Origin: Tiliqua scincoides
Lineage: Eukaryota; Chordata; Lepidosauria; Squamata; Scincidae
NCBI RefSeq assembly: GCF_035046505.1
Contig: NC_089822.1
Location: forward strand, 94,269,659-94,333,658
Direction: 5' to 3'
Length of the DNA: 64,000 nt
The position numbers and the translations under genes are program-made. Shown here one piece after another: positions 56,967 through 64,000 of the stretch; the stretch's first letter is position 1, and each line of letters opens with the position of its first letter. The notes under the pieces are model-generated. The model saw only the letters and a list, made by a program, of their open reading frames with translations, did no database searches and was not told where the DNA came from.

Positions 56967-59300
56967 CAGTTGTTAAAAAACACCTTGTTTCCTGACATAA
57001 ATTAATAGAATTAGAAAAAGATGAATATCTAAGCTGAAGAAAACTTAAAGGGAGAGATGAATCTCACTATCCCAAATAAAAGAACATAAATGAATACAAA
57101 TAACAGCTAGGGTTATACAGAACTGAGGGAAGATATCACTGATTAAATAATGGCAATCAAAGGAGATGGTCCAATCAACGAAATTAAGTTTTCATCCCCA
57201 AGTTTTACTTCTTTGTTCCTGAAAGGAAATCTGCATTATTTCATGTCTGCAGAGAGACGATTCTAATTTTAAAAAGCTCATAAACACCAACTCTATTTGA
57301 AAACACAGTAAGTTGAATCTTGCACAAAAAGGGAAACAGGATATTCTCATCCGACTGTACTTGTGTCTAATTATGAAGCAGGGTTGCCATAGCATCTCCT
57401 TATGAAAAGGATTCTTATTCATTCTGCAATAGTTTCTTTCTGCATACAGGATCATAAATTATAAAGATTTTTTCTAGGACAGAGTTATTATGGTACTTTA
57501 GGGTTTAAGTTGAAAATACTGTAAAGTTACCTTAAATCACAGGACATCAAAAAATTCCATCTGAAGATTTCCAAACTATGCTTTCTACAATGGATAAAGT
57601 CAAAAATGATTATCTATGACATGCTTTGATATATTTGCCCAGAAAGCAACCAAAACTACATTCAAAATGACCTGGAAGAAATAGTTTCTATCCCACCTTC
57701 AAATAAACTGCAACTGACTTTTCCAATTCAGTGGCTTCTCTTTTCCCTTCCCACCCTGAGAACTAGAAAACACCTTACAATGAAAATAACAAGAAAAAAT
57801 AGCTTACGTATAGTTCTTCAGGAAAAAAATTGGAAATATCCAATAACTATGAGTTATTCAAAACAATGTACAACAGAATTAATAATCTTATACTTTTCTT
57901 TAAAAATCCTGTCTGAGCCCTTTTATGCATAGCACAGAAGTTGCTATACCACCCAAACAGAGCAATTAGAGCTGGAATGTACACAGTGAAGGATAAAGCA
58001 TTCAATATTTATTCTGCCCAAAACATTTCTGTTATCATTACACGTCTGCTATAAAAATAAAAGGACATTCTAAACAGTTTCAATAAATAAGACTACCAAT
58101 GCCCCAAATTTGTGCTGGCTTGCACAAGAAATAAAGTGGAGCTCATTAATCTAGGAAAAAAAATGCATTTTCTAAAACATTAGTTTTTCAATAAATAGCA
58201 ATCTTAAGTGGCACATCTCTCTCTCTCTCTCTCTCTCTCTTGTTGCTGTATTTTAGCACTATTCATTTGTCATGGGCGTCCAATTCCGCCACATGTCAAC
58301 AAGCTTCAGTAGCAATTAAAACATTTTCACACAGCAACTAATCATTTTCACACTCCTCATTGTACAAAGAAAACACACACTGCCACATTTTATATAATAT
58401 ATACAATAATCTTCCTAGATATCTGATTTTGGCTCTCTCAAGTGTTGAGCAACTCTATAAACATCTCTAGCAGGAAAATAAAGTTGTCTCTCTGTAAACA
58501 AGGCAGATTTGGCCCCTACAACCCTCTCAAATTCTCAAGAAATATTTCAAGAAAGCATTTGCTGGCATCATTCTCTCTAAAAAAATACTATGGATATATG
58601 CCTTGCAATTTGCATAACACATATGCACCTTACCAGACACTTCACACTCCATCTTAAGAGAATCTACACCCTTAATTAGAAAGCAATAAATAAGCCTGCA
58701 GTCAAAAACACTAGAGTTTAACAATCCCTGGTAACCCCCACAGGGAAAAAAATCTATACAGATTGAGCATAGTTCCCTGCCATTGCCTCCCCCCCCCATA
58801 TCAAGAAAATCTAAATACTAAGATATCAAGAAAATCTAAATACTAAGTCTTCAACAAAGATGACTTTTGTCCACACCATAAGCTCAGGTGGGATCTCTGA
58901 AGACATCTTTTGACTTCCAGAAACAACAAAAAAAATGAGTTTCTAATGTTTTTGCATCTAATCTGCAAGGTTCTTTCTTGGCGAGCATGTTATGGGATAG
59001 GGGAAGTAGAAAAGTGAGCACATTTCAAGCTGGAGCATTTCTGAAGATCACTAGCTGTAAAAAACCAGCCTCAGGCTTCATAAGATAGATGGAAACGGCA
59101 TCAACAGGTGTCACTTGAACCACTCTTTCTCCCCCTGGAAGTTTTTGCATTTGCTAACCACCACCATCTGGTTATTAATCACCTCACTGTCACTTTTGTT
59201 TCTCAGGCTGTTTTGGCAGCAAACAGATCTATTTGTGGAGATGCCTGAAATGAGCAAGATGTGTGTGAAAAGTTGACTGATGAGCATTCTTGGATAAAAA
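56967..59300. other. No gene recognised
   Basis: AT-rich sequence between the palindromic pair and the JUN-like gene, with a (CT)n run at about 58216-58240 and an imperfect 25-bp direct repeat at about 58800-58845 ('atcaagaaaatctaaatact' twice). Confidence 0.5.
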
Positions 59301-59314
59301 ATAAACTCCCTCAC

Positions 59315-59540
59315 CAGCTGCAGCTTTTCCTTGCCCTTGAGGCACTCTTGCAGGATCTGGTCCCTGGAGCCATCAATCTTTGCTCCCTTCTGGAAGTACT
59401 CCGCATGACTCCTCTCTAACTTCCTCCCACCCCAAAAAGTTTCCTTCCGGCAGCTGGCTACTCTTGATGAGGGTGCCCACGGGTGCAGGAGAGGACCCTC
59501 TCCCCCATGCCCTCTGCAACTTCTCTGATGCGCTCATGTG
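59315..59540 (-). other. Exon-like open segment 3' of the JUN-like gene
   Basis: On the minus strand an open frame reads AEYFQKGAKIDGSRDQILQE then CLKGKEKLQL and reaches AAGCTGCAGCTG|GTGAGG, a good donor, exactly on a codon boundary. The CpG-island side is upstream. I do not recognise the peptide, and no partner exon was found to the left. It may be part of the JUN-like 3' UTR that is open by chance. Confidence 0.3.
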
Positions 59541-59661
59541 GCTGTGGAGGAGCCAGAGCACGTGGAACTGAAGGAGGCTCCTTCTTCCAGGATGCGTGTC
59601 ATCCTCTGCACCAGTGCAAGGCCAGGTCGTGTGAATCGCCTTCGGCGCAGGGTCAGGGGCT

Positions 59662-60873
59662 TCAGCAGGCGCTGGTCTCGGGCTCTGTGGGCGCGCCCTC
59701 CCTGCCAGGGGTCTGGCCGGGCCCCGAGGTCTGCGGGGGGGCGGCGCCGGCGGCGTTGATGTGGCAGCCGCTGGAGAGGTGGCTCCGGACGCGGCCCTGC
59801 AGCTGGGTGACCTGGGCGCGCAGGAGGCTGGCGGTGGCGGCCAGCTCGGCGTTCTGGCCCTTCAGTGCCTTGACCTTCTCCTCCAGGCGGGCGATGCGCT
59901 CCAGCTTGCGCCGGCGGCACTTGGAAGCGGCGATGCGGTTGCGCAGCCTCTTGCGCTCGGCCTTGAGGCGCTCCTGGCTCTCGGCGTCCAGCGGGGACAG
60001 CGAGGAGGGCGGCGGCGGGGACTCCCCGGAGGACAGCGCGGGCGGCGGCGGAGGGGGCACCCCCACCACCGGCGCCTCCGGCACCGTCTGCGGCTCCTCC
60101 AGGGCTCTGCTGGCCGAGCCGGGCGCGGGGAGGCGCGCCACGGCCGGGGGGGAGAAGAAGGCGCCGCCGCCGGACGGGCTGGCCGGGTTGAAGCCGCCCA
60201 GGGTGGTGTAGACGGCGGGCGAGTCCTGCCTGGCGGGCGGGCAGCAGGGCGCGCCCTGGTGCTGGCTGGGCGAGAGCGGCGCCGGCGGAACTCCCAGCAA
60301 CTGGTTCTGCTTGTGCAGGTCGGCCAGAGCCTTCACGAAGCCGTCGGCGAAGCCCTCCTGCTCCTGCGTCACCGGCTGCTGCTGCGGGGCCGGGGGCTGC
60401 GGCCGGTACAGGAAGGGCCCGCCGCCTGTGGGTCCTCCGCCGGGGGGGCTGGCCGGACCGGTGAGGCCCGGGCTGCCCGCCTGGATGAGCAGCTGCTCCA
60501 GGTCGGCGGCGGCCGGCAGCTTCAGCAGGGGCTGCAACACCTCCGGGCCGCCGCCGACAGGGGGGGCCTCGGCGAGGAGACGGTGCACCGCGGCCGCTCC
60601 GGGGCGCAGCGAGAAGGGCCCGGGCAGGGCCGCGCTGGGGGAGGCCGCCCCGACCAAGTCCCGCGGTTGCTGCGGAGGCGGCGGCTTCTTGGCAGCCAGG
60701 AGCAACTTGTGCTGCTGCTCCGCCGCGCTCTCCTCGGCTGCCTCAGGCCCGCCGCCGAAGCCCGGCAGCTGCACGAAGTCCGGCAGCAGCTCCAGCCCTT
60801 CCTCGCCGTAGAAGGGGGCCACCTCCATCTTCACGGCCACTCGGGCGCCCGTGCGCCCCGCGCCGCCGCTCAT
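59662..60873 (-). CDS. JUN-family AP-1 transcription factor, intronless (JUN/JUND-like, HOOK3-linked)
   Basis: The 403-residue frame from ATG at 60873 encodes a Jun protein; ATG at 60828 (residue 16, [11 protein letters not shown]) has the stronger initiation context and aligns with the KMETTFYDD start of JUN. Conserved blocks in order: [20 protein letters not shown] (171-190), EEPQTVPE (259-266), [19 protein letters not shown] (291-309), basic region [20 protein letters not shown] (311-330) and a zipper with leucines at 330, 337, 344, 351 and 358. It should bind TRE/CRE DNA as an AP-1 homo- or heterodimer in the nucleus. Oddities: no serine-proline at the two JNK sites ([14 protein letters not shown] for LLKLASPELERLI), no recognisable JNK docking region, ALEEPQ for ALKEEPQ, and a 35-residue tail after SGCHI. 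Reading further upstream would need a TTG start. It could be JUND displaced in this lineage, but linkage favours a separate paralogue. Confidence 0.92.
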   Translation of the reverse strand: MSGGAGRTGARVAVKMEVAPFYGEEGLELLPDFVQLPGFGGGPEAAEESAAEQQHKLLLAAKKPPPPQQPRDLVGAASPSAALPGPFSLRPGAAAVHRLLAEAPPVGGGPEVLQPLLKLPAAADLEQLLIQAGSPGLTGPASPPGGGPTGGGPFLYRPQPPAPQQQPVTQEQEGFADGFVKALADLHKQNQLLGVPPAPLSPSQHQGAPCCPPARQDSPAVYTTLGGFNPASPSGGGAFFSPPAVARLPAPGSASRALEEPQTVPEAPVVGVPPPPPPALSSGESPPPPSSLSPLDAESQERLKAERKRLRNRIAASKCRRRKLERIARLEEKVKALKGQNAELAATASLLRAQVTQLQGRVRSHLSSGCHINAAGAAPPQTSGPGQTPGREGAPTEPETSAC

Positions 60874-61074
60874 GCTGGGTGGGACGGCGCGGCAGCGCTG
60901 GGACTTTCCCGCCCTCCAGTCAGGGAGGGGGAGGAGGAGGAGGAGACCGCTTCGCCTCTCACGGGCCGCGCCGCCGCTCCATCTGCCGCCCCAGGGCAGC
61001 CGCCCGGGGCTCGGCGCCTCCGACTTGTGGCATCGACGGGAAGAAAACTCTGCTCCCTTCGCAGCCAGAGGAAC

Positions 61075-61082
61075 TGATGTCA
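61075..61082 (-). promoter_or_regulatory. TGACATCA Jun/ATF site upstream of the JUN-like gene
   Basis: On the minus strand the octamer TGACATCA lies 202 bp upstream of the ATG at 60873. The same octamer is the proximal autoregulatory jun1 site of the mammalian JUN promoter (established knowledge), bound by Jun/ATF2 dimers. Its position inside the CpG island fits a promoter element. An 8-base match can occur by chance, so function is inferred. Confidence 0.6.
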
Positions 61083-61512
61083 AATGGCCTCGCCTCAGCC
61101 GTTCCTGCCGCTCCGCCCTTCCTGGCTGCGGCCGGCCACACTGCCCTCTAGGCTCCGGCGCCAGTGGTGGGAGCAGCCCGGGCCGGTGCCTCCTCCCAAG
61201 GCTTCCCGCAGAGGGAAAGAGCGCCGCTGCTTCCCAGGGAGGCTGGTGTCATATCCAGGGAGGTGGCCCTTGCGCTCCCCCCTCCACCCCGCGTGTCACA
61301 TGCGCTCCCTGCAGGGCATCTTTGGTGGCACTAATTCCCCAGCACCACCACCGCCAGTTCTCCTCTGAGAGTTGGTACACAAGCCTTGAAGACAAGTGGC
61401 AGCACACGTGCCTGCTCTGCCATCCAGAAGAAAGCCCAGCAGCCTGGTAGGAGTCTGGTCTTTCCAGAAAGAAGCAGAGTGAAATTATGGTATTGTAAGC
61501 AAGATGAAAAGA

Positions 61513-61597
61513 CAGCCCAATCCTAGCCACACTTTCCTGCGAGTAAGCCCCTTTGACTCTAATGGGACTTACTTCTGAGTAGACATGCATAGGACAC
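61513..61597 (-). repeat. Palindromic element, one copy
   Basis: 'cagcccaatcctagccacac' and 'acttacttctgagtagacat' are both arms of a minus-oriented unit, immediately upstream of the JUN-like CpG island. Confidence 0.85.
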
Positions 61598-61701
61598 AGG
61601 GAAGAAAATAGAGCAACAAACTCCAGGGATAGTAATTTATCCAGGGCCTGTGTAGCAACCTAAAACTTACCCCTATCAGTTTCCCCATCAAGTTGAGGAG
61701 C

Positions 61702-61790
61702 GCTGCAATCCTATACACACTTTCCTAGGATTAAGCCCCATTGAACACAGTGGGAGTTATACCTGAGTAGACACGCATAGGATTGTTCAG
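61702..61790 (-). repeat. Palindromic element, one copy
   Basis: It runs from 'ctgcaatcctatacacactt' to 'gagtagacacgcataggatt'. Confidence 0.85.
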
Positions 61791-61795
61791 TCAAC

Positions 61796-62457
61796 CAGTG
61801 GGTCTCACACTTTTTTGATCCGGGATCCACTTTTTAGAAGGACAATCTGTCGGGACACACTGGAAGTGATGGGCCCAATCCTATCCAATTTTCTAGTGCC
61901 GGTGCAGCTGTGCCAATGGGGCATGCACTGCATCTTGTGGTGGGGCAGCGGTCACAGAGGCCTCCTTGAGATATGGAAACATTTGTTCCCTTACCTTGTG
62001 GCTGCATTGGAGCTGCATCAGGGCTGGAACATTGGATAGGATTGGGCCCAATGTCATTAACCTGAAGTGATGTTGTGGCCAGAAGTGACGCCATCAATTC
62101 AGACTTCAAAGCTAAACCATGATCAGCCAAAGGTCCCATTATAGAGCACGCTCGTGCTGTTATTTTGCATAGCTTGGAATTCAAACATTCAAGCTTGGAA
62201 GTCAAAGCAGAACACAGACTTGGATCTTTCTGCAACTGCACAGCCCTCCCCCCTTTCCAGTATTCCATCTTCCCATTATTCAGGGCAAAACACCATGCTT
62301 TTTTTCCACTTGGAGCCTGGCCTGCCCTGTACAGCTCTGTACCCTGTATTTTCAGCTCTGTATTTTCAATGGCACCTGCGCTAGGTGCTATGCAACCAAC
62401 CTGAAATTGGCTCATAACCCACCTAGTGGGTTCCAACCCACAGTTTAAGAAATGTTA
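61796..62457. mobile_element. hAT-type element carrying a nested miniature element
   Basis: The left end CAGTGGGTCTCACAC, body 'gggatccactttttagaagg', 'ctggaagtgat', then 'acctgaaattggctcataac', 'cccacctagtgggtt' and right end 'cacagtttaagaaatgtt' follow a known squamate hAT layout. It is interrupted at 61871-62049. Confidence 0.75.
61871..62049. mobile_element. Short GGGCCCAATCC miniature element, nested and near-consensus
   Basis: The ends GGGCCCAATCCTATCCAA and TTGGATAGGATTGGGCCC are perfect 18-bp inverted repeats, the best in the window, so this is the youngest of its family here. It interrupts the hAT body between 'gaagtgat' and 'aatgtcat'. Confidence 0.9.
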
Positions 62458-62779
62458 GACTACAACAACAAAAATCCCAGCCTGTCAAGCCACAGGGAAC
62501 TATTTGATGTCATCCAGGCCATTAGAAATTTATTTATCTCCCAAGTGAGCATTCAAAGTGCATTCAAATAAATCCTAATGTGTTGGAATTCAAACCACTG
62601 GATAGCCTTTTTTTTGCAACATCAGCAGATATCCCACCATTTTAAAATACCTTGTCACAATGTTGACCTAGGCTGCAGTCCTAATTACTTTTACATTGGT
62701 TACTAACCACACAAAGTGATTACAAAAATTGTTGCAATAAAGTTGCTTCTATGCTCCACTGGAACTTGTGCAAGAAATA
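62458..62779. other. No gene recognised
   Basis: Short AT-rich stretch between repeats. Confidence 0.4.
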
Positions 62780-63100
62780 TGGAATAATAACATCAGTAGT
62801 GGGAACACATGCCAGAAGTGGTAGAAAATGAGCAGGTCCAAATCTTCCAAGTCCAGACAGATAAAAAATTGGAACACATCATGCCAGATATAACTATGGT
62901 TGAGAAAAAATAAGTGATGCTTATAGATGTGGCCACTCCAGGAGATAATCAAATTGAGGGGAAACAATTGGAAAAGATCACACAATACAATGACCTGAAA
63001 ACTGAAAGAAAACCATCCTTATTGTCACTAGTGCACCAGGCACAATCCCCAAGGCCTTTAAGAAATATCTGGCCAAAATAGGCATTGACAACATAACCGT
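62780..63100 (+). mobile_element. Non-LTR retrotransposon fragment (C-terminal region)
   Basis: A plus-strand frame with at least one stop reads EVVENEQVQIFQVQTDKKLE, then MPDITMVEKK, LIDVATPGDNQIEGKQLEKI and TQYNDLKTER. The IDVA.PGD.-I--K--EKI--Y-DLK signature is common in vertebrate LINE-derived sequences beyond the reverse transcriptase. The clade is not assigned (Dong/R4-like is one option). Confidence 0.6.
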
Positions 63101-63118
63101 TATTATTATTATTATTAA
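63100..63118. repeat. (TTA)n microsatellite
   Basis: About six TTA units between two retroelement fragments. Confidence 0.9.
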
Positions 63119-63300
63119 CAGTATTTATATACTGCTTTTCAACTAAAAGTTCACAAAGCGGTTTACAGAGAAAAATAAAAAAACTAAATGTCTCCCTGTC
63201 CCAAAAGGGCTCACAATCTACAAAGATACAAAAGAATACCAGCAGACAGCCACCAGAACAGACACTGCTGGGGTGAGATGGGGCAGTTGAACTGCAACAA
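63119..63300. mobile_element. Old L2/CR1-type LINE 3' region fragment
   Basis: 'gtatttatatactgcttttc', 'aaagcggtttacagagaaaa' and 'agggctcacaatctacaaag' match the left part of 19512-20003. Confidence 0.55.
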
Positions 63301-63947
63301 GCTTCAGTACTAAGAACATGGAACATTAAATGGCGATATCTCACCAGTTCTTAAACTCATGGGTAGAGTTTGAAGTAGTCCAAACATCTGGCGGGCTGTG
63401 ATACCACTGTATAATAATGTAGACTGTTTGAGCAGCAGGGCTGGATTAAGCTAGTGTGGGAACTGAAGCACATTATAAAGCTACTTTAAATTAAGGCACT
63501 GCCGCCATTCCCACCCCCTCAGGCCTGCCACCCACTTCTCACCCCATCGCTGCCCTCTCTCTTTCCTGTTACACACCCTCCCTGCCCCCTTCCACCCGCC
63601 ATCCTGTGCTGAGCTTATCTGCTGCAGCACATGCTGATCTTCCACAGGTGCTGGCAGGCCTTTTCACTGGCATCTTGAACTCTTTCACTGTCACAACATG
63701 CTTTCTGGCATGTTTGCGGCAGTGGAGTTCATGCTCTGTCAGTGCTGAAGCACAATAGGATTGTGCCTGCAGTAAAGTTTGAATGAAATTATTTATTTGT
63801 GTCATGTTATTAACAACATCTGTAATGATAACACCATGCAGCATGCAGCTCCCCAACTTGTCAACAACAGTGTTGCCAGATCATGAGATGCCAAGTCTGG
63901 AACAAATCCTTGTGCTTCTCATAAAGAAGTTTTCGGCGATGAGGGTA
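63301..63947. other. No gene recognised
   Basis: Mixed composition. A C-rich run near 63500-63600 and 'caataggattgtgcct' near 63750 suggest a relic of the CAATCCTA-ended element family, but the left boundary is not definable. Confidence 0.35.
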
Positions 63948-64000
63948 CAGGTGGGACCTCGGTATCCATTGATTTGGCGTCCATTGATTTGACTCACCAC
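63948..64000. mobile_element. Tigger/mariner-type element end, cut by the window edge
   Basis: TA at 63946-63947 is followed by CAGGTGGGACCTCGGTATCC and then 'ggcgtccattgatttgactc', a Tigger-type terminus. The element continues beyond 64000. Confidence 0.6.

Larger units (their letters stand above)
59480..61320. promoter_or_regulatory. CpG island of the JUN-like gene
   Basis: A 1.8-kb block of very high GC and CpG content covers the whole coding region and about 450 bp upstream, with AT-rich sequence on both sides. JUN, JUNB and JUND in mammals are also intronless genes inside CpG islands. Confidence 0.85.

Noticed and set aside
58800-58845. Short direct repeat as a possible regulatory array
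   Set aside because: It is just two copies of about 25 bp in AT-rich sequence, best explained by replication slippage.
59761-61077. Very long open frame on the plus strand (about 438 codons) opposite the JUN-like gene
   Set aside because: It is low-complexity Arg/Gly/Ala/Leu sequence in a GC-rich island with few stop codons on either strand. It has no recognisable domain and is the antisense shadow of the conserved bZIP frame.
60874-61083. N-terminal extension of the JUN-like frame up to 61083
   Set aside because: The extension would need a TTG start, has no Jun homology and runs through the probable promoter element. The ATGs at 60873 and 60828 align with known Jun starts.

Overview
The window is vertebrate nuclear DNA, most likely from a squamate reptile (lizard or snake). 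It holds intron-split host genes in a sea of repeats typical of squamates: Sauria-type tRNA SINEs, CR1 LINE tails, an L1 with a readable ORF2 end, hAT and Tigger/mariner miniature elements, and many copies of a palindromic element of about 85 bp built on ACTCAGAAGTAAGTCCCATT. There are no bacterial features. The species cannot be named from sequence alone.

Three host loci are recognisable. (1) HOOK3 exon 1 lies on the minus strand (coding 9706-9762). The rest of HOOK3 runs leftward out of the window, so 1-9705 is read as HOOK3 intron 1; no exon 2 was found there. (2) RNF170 lies on the plus strand, with six coding exons between 17639 and 25085 that join cleanly into a 255-residue RING/three-helix ER ubiquitin ligase. 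HOOK3 and RNF170 are head to head around a CpG island at about 9600-10270, as in mammals, and that island is flanked on both sides by runs of the palindromic element. (3) At 59662-60873, minus strand, an intronless GC-rich gene encodes a JUN-family bZIP protein inside its own CpG island, with a TGACATCA site about 200 bp upstream like the one in the JUN promoter.

The JUN-like gene is the main discovery candidate. In human, HOOK1 is linked to JUN and HOOK2 to JUNB, but HOOK3/RNF170 has no JUN partner. A JUN gene 50 kb from HOOK3 looks like the missing member of that set. Its basic region and zipper are intact, but it lacks the JNK phospho-acceptor serines, the docking region and the LKEEP lysine, and it has an unrelated C-terminal tail.

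Layout: 1-9.6 kb HOOK3 intron 1 with CR1, hAT and palindromic repeats; 9.6-10.3 kb bidirectional promoter; 10.3-17.6 kb RNF170 intron 1; 17.6-25.1 kb RNF170 coding exons, with introns carrying fold-back elements, a Sauria SINE inside an older LINE tail, and a fossil solo LTR; 25.1-59.3 kb gene-poor sequence with CR1, a 5'-truncated L1 with target-site duplication, hAT and Tigger elements, nested insertions and a 190-bp duplicated segment; 59.3-61.3 kb JUN-like gene; 61.5-64 kb nested hAT elements, a LINE fragment and a Tigger end cut by the window edge. THAP1, which follows RNF170 in human, was not found.
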